This document shows, piece by piece, positions 32,601 to 44,500 of a DNA stretch of 64,000 nucleotides. The notes under the pieces are model-generated. The model made no database searches, had not been told where the DNA came from, and was given only the letters and a program-made list of their open reading frames with translations. The stretch lies in assembly GCA_003640385.1 (NCBI GenBank), contig RCAB01000044.1:124001-188000 (forward strand), given 5' to 3'. Positions within the stretch are counted from its first letter, which is position 1, and each line of letters starts with the position of its first letter. The translations under genes and the position numbers were made by a program. This DNA comes from Setaria digitata. Taxonomy: Eukaryota > Nematoda > Chromadorea > Rhabditida > Setariidae.

Positions 32601-35104
32601 TAAATAATATATCAAATAAGTCTTCCAGATTCTTTCATCCCTTTTATTTTATATAAAATTATTGATATTAAATTTGCAATTTGATATTTTAAAAAAGAAC
32701 GCAAACCCTATTGCCCTGAGAGATTTATCGGTTATTGCAGTGCAATTCTCGAGATCCAACCATACTAAACGATGACAATTCCTTCCCAAATATTCGCATG
32801 TTCTGTAAACAAGAACATTTACAATATTTTTTTTTTTTTTTAAATTTAACACCTGCTGTTTACGCTTATGATCAAATTTTAAAGTAAAACAACTGAGGGA
32901 ATTTTTCAAATTTTCAATGTCATGAAACACTGCTCCACATTCCCTTTAAATTTAAATAAAACTTCGAAATGCCGTGATTTTCTCATCAAATGAATGCTTT
33001 CTGGTTAACGTTATTGTGTCAGATGAAATCTAAATGAACTATTAAGTGTTAGGAAAAAAAAATCGAAATAAAATTTAACTGAAAATCCAAATAAATTTCA
33101 TTCGAATTTTTTTCATTGTTTTTCTTTCTTTTAATTTATTAACATATTTTTCTGAGAAAGAAGTTTAACACAGTTTACTGATCGAAAATTCTACACATAA
33201 TTCATTAGAGTATTTATCAAAAAACAATTAAGCGGAAGGAATTTAAATTTCAAATTTCAAAAAAAAAAAAATAATAATAATAAACTTACGAATCCGTGAC
33301 ACGTTTGCACTTGTACAATGAAAGATGTTCAATATTTGGACATTTCAGAGTAAATGAACGTAAAGCATTTTCTTGTACATTTTCACATCCACGTAAACTT
33401 AACTTTTTCAAAAATCCACCACATCTTTTTGCTAAATTCTCCACTACCGGCGTCTGAAATTCACATTGCTATATTTTACAAAAAAAAGAAAAATCCTAAT
33501 TTAAACGTTCTTTTTTTTTTTTTTTTTTATCTAATCAATCAATCAATCAGTCAATAATTTGACCATCTTTCAAATGGTTTTCTTAAATTTCGAGTTAATT
33601 AAATTTCAATGTTGAGCAATTTTTCCGCTTGCCATTAATTTTTTGCTCATTTATTTCAATAAAAATTTAACACATCGTTTTATTTATTCATTTTCTCAAC
33701 GATAGCAAGCAAGAGCAACAATAACAACGAAACAACAATTTCTTTGAAACTTCGCCATTGCAATTGTTTGTTATATTTACTTTACAGTGATAATGTTCTA
33801 AGATTTTTTTTTTTTGTAGTGAATTAGATAATTTCATGAAATATAAAAATTTAAGAGAAAAAAAAAAAAAAAAAGAAAGAAAGAGCGAAATGTTGACAAA
33901 AATCAGTAAGAAAAGCAATAAAATGAGAAATAAACATAAGTTTATTTTCAAATAATTTATTCCTAAGTTCTGAATCTTCTTTTAAAATTTTATTTATCAA
34001 ATGAATGCAATCATTTTGAAAGGACTAATAAGAAATGACAAAAAGGAGAAAGATAATCAAATGGTATATATGTCACTGATTGGATATAAAATCGAAATAA
34101 AGCAAAAATGAAATAAAATGAAGTACCCGAAATCATTCTGTCATCAGATCAATGTCAATTTATTCAAAATTCTAAGTCATAAAACTGAATTACTGATGAC
34201 AGCAATACGTCTTACTTATTTCCTTCTGAATGCACATGAAATTGAAGTAGTAACCTACCTTGATTCATTCGGCATACAATTAAGCGATAATAAAACAATA
34301 ACCGCAATAACTATAACAATAAATTGGAGTAACAATAAGAGAAAGAGAATTACAGTCATTATTGTTACTGCTCTGCAGCAACATCAATAACCATAAACAA
34401 CAACAACAATGAAAACAACAGCGGAGGCAGCGACAGTAAAACCGACAGAGCTTTAGAAGAGAACATCTTTCCATTCTACAGTGAGCCCAGAAATGAGAGA
34501 GTTTCGTACCACTAACAATATTTTTATTAATTTGATGCAAAATCGGATGCACTATAGTAACTGATATCCTTACATTTAGCGCGATAATTGAACTGATAAT
34601 AATAATGATAATTAATAGTTGAGAAGATGGAGAAAAATCACTTACTTTAATATCTTTTTGAAATTGAAAGAGATCAACTTGTTGCCAATTGCTGCCATCA
34701 AGCGCTAGAAGATTCCAATGGCGACATGTTTGAGCACATCGACATAACGACGTGATATCCAAAAATGAAAAGATCCTAAAACATATAATCTGGAGAAAAG
34801 AAGCAATCGCAAAAAAATAATTTTTGTGTTTTAATCAGCAAGAAGTTTGCCAACAAAATCGCTTACTTTCAAGGTTCCTCTTCCTCTAAGGTTATATTTG
34901 TTAATAAAATTTTGCAAACAAATTCTTGCTCTTTTACTAAATTTTCGGATTTAATTTGCAATTTAATAATTTTGAGGAAATCATAAGGTAGAATATTAAG
35001 TAAAACATAGGAAATTATTACCTAAGGATGAGTTCTTTCGGTAAAATTCGATTGATGAGAGGTTGATCGGACTGAGCAGGCAACAAAGTTGTTATCAAGT
35101 ACAT
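29667..35104 (-). CDS. F-box and leucine-rich-repeat protein, FBXL2/FBXL20 orthologue with CTIL prenylation motif, 9 core exons
   Basis: Substrate receptor of an SCF-type E3 ubiquitin ligase: the F-box binds Skp1 and the LRR arc binds substrates. Exons 5' to 3' on the minus strand: 35104-35022, 34775-34646, 33453-33290, 32802-32707, 32388-32262, 31686-31484, 31026-30864, 30505-30293, 29774-29667. They total 1,287 nt, 428 residues, the usual length for FBXL2/20. The F-box starts at LINRILPKELILRIFSFLDI and runs through CRHWNLLALDGSNWQQVDLF. About eleven cysteine-type LRRs follow (e.g. GGFLKKLSLRGCENV, EYLCLSSCTQVTDRAL, LERMDLEDCSLLTD, VLELDNCPQITD). The tail HAYFAPATPPT and ending CRCCTIL match the family exactly. 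C. elegans C02F5.7 is the closest nematode protein I know. The core start is an ATG directly after an acceptor (tttacag), so it is either trans-spliced there or joined to the exon at 41339-41581, which fits in phase. Confidence 0.95.
31209..31290. repeat. AAT-type trinucleotide low-complexity tract
   Basis: Near-tandem aat/ata repeats in an FBXL intron. Confidence 0.85.
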
Positions 35105-35510
35105 CTGTAAAAAATTTAAATTCGTATCTTAGCACGAAATTATGTATTTATATTCCTTTTTTCTTTTCACAGACTTTTGGATTCACTTTGAAATTATATA
35201 TATATCTCGAACAATTTTTATTTTAGCTTTCCAAGAAACTGATTCATGCTAATGAATCTTTTTGTTATAATTCCAGAAATGACAATTCAGATACCTTTTT
35301 CGAAACTAACGGAAATATTTTAAAATTTAAATGCCCAGCTATCAAGTTCCATTCTTACTTTCCATCCCTAATTAATACAAATCAAATTTTTAAAAATATT
35401 CATAACATGAGACAAAGCAAATGCTGACAATATTCAAGATACAGAATCTTTTGCTTTTTAAAAATGTCGATTGCAAAATCCAAATCTCCCTCTTAATTGT
35501 GACTGAAAAA

Positions 35511-35542
<32 letters not shown>

Positions 35543-38500
35543 ATCCTGGATAAAGAAAAGACCATGATTACAACGATAGGAATTATTCATTGTTGAGTGT
35601 AATTAACAAATTTAGTTCATCGTTTCGATTAAATATCATTAGAAATAGTTCACTTCTAGGCCACTTACCATGTTCTTATCTTTTACGAATGGTATTACAT
35701 CAAATTATTTCAATGAGTGGTTTTTTTTTTTTTTAAGAAGAAGCAAGATGAATTTAAATAAAATAAAAAAAATATGTACTAAGTGATTGACAATAATCAA
35801 CAGATTGCTTTATAAATTTTCAGCGATACGAGAAAGGATAAAAGTTTGAGCGAAAAACATTTTAATCGACGAAAAGTTTTTCAAAGCCATGCCCATCCTT
35901 TACGACATGATATCATCCATTTAGCGAAGTTTAACTCAGTCAAAAAATGGAATTCTAGAGCGATATGAATATGAATGAACTGAAATAGCAGTTAGACTCA
36001 AATAAAATCCAATTTTCCATTTCAATCAACAATGGCATATCAGTACACTGAAAACTGAAGTGAAGAAAAAAAATCATGAAAATGAAAAAATTTTGTGTGA
36101 ACTCTTTGAAGACCAAAGGACTAATTTTTTAACAATAAGAATTTTTTAAAAGCTCATTTTCTGATATCGAAGAAATGAAGCGTAAACATATATATTTATA
36201 TATAACAGTAATGTAGCAAAACATTCAATAATCATATTGAAAAAGGAAGTTAGTAAAAATTCTTACTGTGATAAGTTAATGAATCCATTTCCTAGCAAAA
36301 TTTTAACAATTATACAAAAATAAAAAAAAAAAAAAGTATGATAAAGACAGTAATAGCACTACCATTATTAATAATAAACAAAAATAATAATAATGTTAGA
36401 TATGAAAATGATTTATTTTTGCATAAAATTTTTGTATAGTTTATTATATATGATAATAGAAAAATATATTGCACAAAAGTGATGAGAGCAATGATAACAA
36501 CGATAGTGATATTGCAACAACTGACATAAAAATTTACCAGCTCTGAAATTTTTGCAATATGGAAAATAAAATAAAAGTATAGTTTATAAATGATGATAGT
36601 GAATTTTCTTTTTTAACAAGATCAGAAGAAAAGAGAAGTGAATGATGGAAAGAGGAAGAAGTGGTAAGGTTTCGTTGGCTACATTCAACGCTGTCAATCA
36701 AACATACGCGAAAGTTTTGCAACCTCATTAAAACTCCAAATGAGAATTTTTGCCTTTCTTTTTTTACATATCTTTGAAAGCTAAGACTATGACTATCATA
36801 TCATCTCCAGTAAAATGCTTATCATTATGAACAATAGAAATGGAATGTAACTGTTAGTTCTTCATTTTCGATCAGCGAAAATAATTCAAAAATGTTTTGT
36901 TATACGTTTTATACCTTCTTATCATTTAAATATTAATTTAACTTGTGTTCAAAACAATACTGATTACAGAGAAGAAATGAATAGTGAGAACTGTTATTCT
37001 AAAGTTGAATATAGCACCCAATTATCTATCTTGAAACCAGTGTAAATCTTTCAGTCTTACTAATTCTCATCTTTTCTTCTCCTTCTCTCTCTCTTCCATT
37101 TCTCAATCAATTCTAACTAAAAGGAAAAATTTCAATCTCAATGGATTCAATGTAAAGTTCAGTCTTAATGATATGACATTTCCTTATAACAGTTTTGAGG
37201 GTGAAAAAAGATTGGAAGTAAAAAAATTCCTTTCCAAAATATGAAAATGAAAAATAAAATCAAATTGCAGCATATAATGTAAAAATTGAAACTCAATATA
37301 AACAGGACTTGTTGAAATAACTAATTACGTGCTGACTGCTTAATTAATATTTTGAAATGAAATAATGCTATAATAATGGGAACTAGTTTTATCACATTCG
37401 CAGATGCATTTTGAAGACAAAGAGAAAAAAGAAATTTTAAAAGTCATGAAAATAATTTCTATAATTAAATGAGTTTAGCTTGATCATTTCATGGATGAAA
37501 TATAAAAATAAACACATCAGTAATCAATTGAATTATAAAACAGTAAATTCTATAATCAATACTACTGTTGATATCTATCTACTTGACAGAATAGAAATCA
37601 AGCAAATAGACTTATTAGCAAAAAGCAAAAAAATCTTTCGTTTTTTCAAAATATTTAAAATTAATGTAATGTATTAGTTAGCTTTAGAATGTATTACTTC
37701 TACTAGTATTATTGCTATTATTATTATTGTTATTGCTACTACTGTCATTACTTTTTACTATTATTTGTTTATTATTTATTATTAATTAGTTGTTATCATC
37801 GTTGTCACTTTTAACTATTATTATTTTAGTAATTAATAAGTCGCTACTGTACTATTACCAGTAATTATTCTTGTATTAGTTACCATTATGATCATTATTA
37901 ATTATTAAGTTGAATGTTAAAACAAAGCAAATTCTTGGAGAAAAATTGAAACCTGCTATCTAACTGTACCTATTTAAGACTTAAGAAGCAGGAGACGATG
38001 AAAATTTAAAATGAAATTTAAAAAAAGAGAACTGTTTGTTTGTTTCGATTTAAAATATTACGTTCCATTGCGACAACTTGAATCAGTCTTTTTAATTTTT
38101 ATCAATCACAAAGAAATCTAACGTATAAATATTTTACACAAGAAAAAAAGAACATTTTAGAAATGGAACAAACGATTTAAACAGCATTTAATATTTTATT
38201 CATTTTATAATAACTGTGATATAATTGAAAAAAGAGAACATTTAATTGTAACTGTTAAATTTTGTATTAATTGAGAATATCATTAATAAATTATTTATAA
38301 CACTTTTAAACAAAAAAAAAAAATGTCCTTTTTTTTTTTTTGTAAAATTCTAAAGAAAAAGAAAAAAAATTGCTCAGTTGACATATATCGCTTGATTACT
38401 TTTAAAGACGAATTAATGCTGTTGTCAACGCTTAAAAGCATATGTAAAAAAAAAAGAAAACAGAATGAAAGATGCAAAAAGGGGAAAAAAAAATTTGAAT

Positions 38501-41338
38501 AATTTGTTTTCGCTGTTGGATAAATTGAAAATTTTTCAAAAAAAAAAAAAAAAAAAAAAAAAAAAGAAAGGAAAAAGAAGAAAATAATGACTGGACTGTG
38601 ACTGTGTAACACGACGATCGTATCGTTATCATTCACATATACATATGTATTGAGAAGGAATAAGCAATCATACGAAAGTACTGATAAAAGTTGCTATTTA
38701 TCAAATTTTGAAATTAAGATATAAATCAGCATAGTGTGATATGTAAAGCAGAGCCTACACGTATTCGTTACTTTTATTTGTTTAGTGGAAAATATAACAG
38801 TACTAGGCCTTTTTTTGTTTTAGCCAATGATTTCCTTAAATTCAAAAAAAAACTTTTGGATAAATCATAAGCCCGTTCATGAGACTCAGAATCTTACATT
38901 TCAAACAAATTTTTTTTAGCTTGATAAAAAAAAAAATTTCATCTTATTGCGGTATAATAACAACAATAATGTTAATTATTTATCTTTCTCGTCTCTGGGG
39001 GAAAAAAAAAAAAAAACAAAAGCGATTTTGGGATGAAATTTCAGAAACGATGAAATTCAATTCGAGAATTATTTTTAAGATTAAGAAAAATGAATCAAAT
39101 AATAGAGCGCATACAAAAATGGACGAATATTTGAGATTTTAAAATGAACTATAATATAGATATAATGAACGAATGAACTAATGAAAATCAACCATTCAAA
39201 TTTAAATTAAAAGTGTTGAAAGCAATAGTTCAAGGAAGAAAGAAAGGCATCTAATATATATTCAATTGTAAAGTATATTTTGGGATTTACTTTTAACCAT
39301 TCTATATTTTATTCCTCAACGGAAGAATTTATCTAGCCTTATCATATAATCGAAAATATATATGAGATGAAAAAGTTTCATCAATAATAGTGTCACTATT
39401 TACAAATTAATACTTGCAGTCGAATAAAAATATCAGAATACCGGAAGATAAGATTAATATGATAATATGAGATTATTACTTGCTGTTAAGAATAACAAAA
39501 TAATAAAATAAATAAATTTCTATCTTATCTGGAAACATCAGTAACACTGAACTAATATGTTCGATTCTTAAATTTTCAAAATTTTCTGGCCATTCAAAAT
39601 CTAACATAAAAAATTATATATCGTCTGTATATTATCGATATTATCAGTAACTGGATTGTTTTAAATGATTGAAATTATAAAATTTTCAAATGCATACACA
39701 TATGTATGAATGACAGATGGGCCAAATAAGACCAACCTGTGAAACAAAAGCTGAAAATAGGTCAAGTAAACAGAGTTGACATGACATCAGTTATAGCAGC
39801 ATAAAATACTACCGATGAACAGATGTTACCGTAGCCAAAAGCATCTTAGTACAGCAGCCTTCAAGGTCATATATCACCGTAAGCCTATAAAGAGGTCACA
39901 TTGGTACCCGCAGATGGTCTCCTTCTAACCCCGTTTATTCATCAAAAATTAACCACTTCCTCAAAATTGTCAAGAAAGAAAAGGACGAATAAATAGGCCA
40001 ACGTAAATATCAACAATCAATAATAATAATTATCTTTGTGCCATTTGAAAGCCAAATTGATTAGCACTGATCAATAGCAGTCTGATTACTGCAGGATTTG
40101 CTAATTATAGTGATTTTAAAACTTAAAGGAATTAATTATAATAAATTAAAGTCAAATAATATACCGCTCTTCATATATGGGTACTGTCAAATAATTATAT
40201 AAATAAAAATTTGTCCCTAATTTTTAATAGAAATTTTGCTCCAGATTGCAGGATGGAAAAAAACAAAACAAAAAAAGAAAAAAAAAAGAACTTCCCTTAT
40301 TTAAAAATTCAAATACAAAAAAAAAAAAAAAATATAAAAAGGAACAAAAGGAATCAAATTTTGCACACCGGAAAAAAACCAGGAAGAGTAGCATATACAG
40401 AAATTAAGAGATTACTAATTAACTAAATAATGGCTTAACAATAATTGAATGGATAAAAATTAGTGATAGTGATAAAATAATAATGATAAATGAAGAATCA
40501 GATAATTTATCTAGTTAGGAATTTAATCTGCTTTTTGAAGAGTATTCGGATATTACGAGCTGTACTAACAATACGTATAGATGGATTAATACAGACTATT
40601 CGATATACACAATTTACTATTTACATAATTTAAACATAAAGAAACTTCGGAAAGTAAAAAGAATTTTAAGTCAATAAAATGTAATGAATCCTTTCAAAGT
40701 AATTTGTACTGATTGCATCGATGCAAAAAAAAAAAAAGAAAAAAAAGAGGAAATGTATATAATATACTTCCGGGTTTGAAGTACACTGAGATTTTTTTTT
40801 TTTTTTTAATTCAAATTTTATTGGAAATGTAACAAAACTAAGACTGTAGTGAATTTAATGATGCTTATCTAAGAACCATTTAGGAGTAATGAATTTTATG
40901 ATGCTTATTTAAGGATCGTTCAAGATAATGATCTCATATAATTTAATACTTGCCTATTTCTTAATTTGCTAAATAAAAAAAACAAAAAAAAGAAGGTACG
41001 GATAGATGAAATCTTATGGAGAGGAAATTGAAGGGAAATTGAATTGAAAAGAAAAACTCAGAAATATGAATCGTAGGAAAAAGCAAAGGAGTTTTTTCAC
41101 TGATTATCATTGGTCAGTCTATTTAAAATACGGAGAGAAAAATGCTAATGGAGAAAATAAAAATAGAGAAAAAAGGGAATACAATGAATGTGCGACTATT
41201 TGGCTTTGATAATCGAAATTGTCGATTTCTTCTTTTCTTTTTTTTTTTTTTTAATACAAAATTGTAAATTTTTGAAATTTGAAACTAAAAAATAAACTAA
41301 TATTCGCCCATAACAACAGAAGGAATAATGATACATAC
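35105..41338. other. Long AT-rich interval (probable first intron of the FBXL gene)
   Basis: Contains poly-A/T runs (e.g. 35513-35540, 38539-38565), AAT/TAT-rich patches (37690-37900) and a less AT-rich, non-repetitive patch at about 39715-39945. A weak minus-strand frame at 36534-36728 is not supported by convincing splice sites. Confidence 0.5.
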
Positions 41339-41581
41339 CCTGTATTGTCCTCTGGAACCATCGATCAGACTCACCAATTTATCACGATATTTGTAAAGTT
41401 TATAAGCTAATATAACACTCTTCTTCGGGTGCACAGCTTCAGGTACAACTTTTAATTCATCCACTTGTCCTATTACAGCCACGGTAGATATAGTTGTATC
41501 ATCCGGTAACACTTTTTGATTTCCCGGATAATCGCAGTCAAATGTACGGCCAATTCGTAGTGATTGTAAGGTACAAGCCAT
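41339..41581 (-). CDS. First-exon candidate, 81 codons; possible N-terminal extension of the FBXL protein
   Basis: ATG at 41581 (context taacaATGG) begins MACTLQSLRIGRTF and stays open to a good donor (AGG|gtatgt) at 41339, phase 0. A ctctccttcag acceptor lies 19 nt upstream of the ATG, which suits trans-splicing of a spliced leader. The encoded stretch includes STVAVIGQVDELKVVPEAVH and KKSVILAYKLYKYRDKL; I recognise no domain. No other minus-strand exon was found between here and the F-box exon at 35104, and the join is in phase. The simplest reading is a 509-residue FBXL isoform with a 6.2 kb first intron. It could instead belong to an unrelated gene. It does not join in phase to the exons at 51.6-54.2 kb. 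Confidence 0.6.
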
Positions 41582-41592
41582 TGTTAGAATTG

Positions 41593-44500
41593 CAGATTTG
41601 CTGAAGGAGAGGTTCAGAAGAGAAAGGAGAAAGAAACTGCTGGTTAATAAGATGTTTTTTCAAACATTTCAATGGAAATGGCCCAAAATTGATGCACAAT
41701 AAAGGTAGAGAATATTGCTCTTGTTGTTGTATTATTTCACGACTGTCGTTAATGTTGTTGTATTCTATCGACAAATATTTTATATATTTACACGATGAAA
41801 GTTTATAAAAATATCAAATATCAGCAAAAGAAATGATAGATATCTATAATTGTACGTATCGAAATATCGTAGTTCACCGATAATAATTACAAAATATCAA
41901 AGCCTGGAAGAAAAGATGAGTACTATTGGTAGGGAATGTAAATTGGAAATTAAATGCAATCTTTAAGTATTAATTAGTTTGAAGCAATGCGATGAAGAAA
42001 AATGAAAAGGCAAAGTAGATTTATAGTATCCAAATGAATATAATAAAGCAACGAATGTCGTCCCTTATGTCTTAGGATATTGCTACTGCATCTGCTAAAG
42101 GTGTGGTAACTAAGTAACAAGGTGGAATGGACATTTGTTAGCAACAGCAATAGGTATGTGATTGTCAGTTTTATCGGTGTTATTAAAAAAAAAGGAGAGG
42201 CAGAGGAGAGAGAGAGCGGAACAGATGAGAAGGAAGTAATAAACAGGTAAGTTGAATGTTCAGGTAAATAAAACTGAATGGAATATGAGTAGATGAATAG
42301 ATAAAATAATACAAGAAAGATAGGTAGAGAATGAGGTTGAAGGATGATGACAAAGAGGACATCGAAATATGGGAAAGATCAATTATTAAATGAGGTTATT
42401 TTAATAGATGTGAAGTGAAGAAGGGGAAAGAATAAATTGATAGTTGAGATGAATTGAGGCAAAGAATGGGAAAGAGGAAGGTTAATGATCGGAGGAGAGC
42501 CGTATGAGATGAGGTGATAATAACTGAATGAAATTAACAGAATGAATATTGAGATGAAATTAAAATTAGAAATCATTTTAAAATTACCAGAGGATATGAA
42601 ACGGTCAATGGGAAGGAAAATATGATTATGCTGAAGTTTCTTTTTTTTTTTTTGATAATTTTTATCAGAGGGAAATTTAAATTTTTCCTACGAAACATAT
42701 TTGCTCATTCTTCAAAACATTTATCGCTATCAATAGTCATTAGGAAAATGAGTCGAAAAGCAATAAGATCCTTGAAAATCATAAAACTTTTAAAGCCTAG
42801 TCATTTGTTTTGCATTATTCCTCTCAGAAATAGATCTCACATTTCGCATAATTTTCTGCAAATTTAATTTTGACAAATTAGCGCGCACTATTTTTCTTTT
42901 TCCTTATTTAATAAAAATTTTGAACAAAGAACTAAAAAAAAAAGATTCCAAAGGCCAAATTTAATAAATATTTGAAATATAAATTTTAATATTTTTATAA
43001 AAGAAAGTAAAATGACGAGAGTGGATGTGTGTTTGTATTCTCGAATAAGTATGAAAAGGTGCTGGGTGTGGCTAATTGCATAATAAGTTTTACTGCTCTT
43101 TCTCTTCTAGTTTTAATTTCCCTTTTTCGTTCATCAGATGAAAAAAAAAAAAAAAGAAAGAAACAATTTCAAATTTGAATTTTCCATTCTCTTCTTCTTG
43201 CAAACGGAATGAGTGTTCGTCAAACATTAAACGTTCATCTTCTTCCATCAATTTTTCATCGTTTTTTTTTTTTACTACTCATTAAAATTTAACAAAAGAT
43301 TTCTATACGATAGTACTATTTCAAATTTCTTTTCAAGACTTATCAAATCCACAGATCACAAATAGGACATTTATCAGACAGATAAAGAGAAAAAAATTTG
43401 GAAATTTAAAAGAAAAAACAAATTAAATGAAAGAAAAAGTACGATGGGAAAGAGAAGGATGGAAAAGAAAACGAATGAAATAAAGTGAAGAACTGAATTA
43501 TTGTGATAAAACCTAAATTGAGAGCATTATGAATCAAGCATGGACTGATTTTTTTCAGTTAAAAAAAAAAATTATATTACTGATAATTTTGTGACCGTTT
43601 TATATATATACATATTTATATTAAGCGTTAGCATAACAATCGCAATATTATGTTCGTTTTCTTTCTTCACTTAATTAGCATATGCATTTTTCTTACTGTA
43701 TAATAATTTCTAGCTAACTGAATGGTTTAAATATGGTACAGCAATTCATGGTACGGTAATCCGAAGCGACCCAAATGAGTACGGTATGGATTTAAAAAAT
43801 TGATATGAAGTGATTTAAATGAAATAAGTATGAAAAAATGATGTTGAATTTTACTGTTTCTTTTTTTTCTTGCATATTTCGTAAAAAGTGACCAAAAGTG
43901 GCGAAGCGAAGAGTTCAGGAAAAAATGGAATTAATGCAATCGGTGTGTGTAACCGATTCATTTCAGACAGAAATTTTTATTTTCAAAAATGATAGGAAGA
44001 CAAAAAGAAAAGATCCTTTTATTAAGGAAAGTGAAGAGAGAAAGAGAGAGAGAGAGGGAGAGAAGAAAGTTTCAAGCAGAAGTTAGGGGAGAATGGAAAA
44101 CATCAGCTGATGATTCTTTTTTAGGGTTGGCAATAAAGCTGAAATAAAAAATCTTCATTCTACTCCCCTTCTATACCACTTCTCTTTCTTTCATTCTCAA
44201 AATAAAAATGAAAGAAAGGAAGAAAAAAAAAAAAACCGAAAATTGTAGTTTCATCAGCGAATAACTGTTTTTTTTTTTTTTTTTTTTAAATGAAATTTAT
44301 GGCTTTTCATCGGAAAATAAATATGAGAATGAAGAGAAATGGAGAAAAGCAATTATCGCTACTCATTTATTATTCTTGCTTTCTTAGCGAATATCGCACT
44401 GTATAATTATTATGCATAGAATAAAGTAATTGTTAATGTTAAAGTTGCTAACATATTATTGATGATGTAATAGCATTAAATTCTGATGTATAAACAACAC

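Noticed and set aside
34280..34762. 160-codon minus-strand open frame
   Set aside because: Only 34646-34775 is coding (F-box exon); the rest is intron read-through past the donor, seen as low-complexity Ile/Cys-rich sequence.
38295..38636. 113-codon minus-strand frame
   Set aside because: Mostly poly-Phe/Lys encoded by long A/T homopolymers.
43898..44086. 62-codon plus-strand frame with KREREGEKK
   Set aside because: Ends in a purine repeat; the possible ATG exon inside it has no partner exon.
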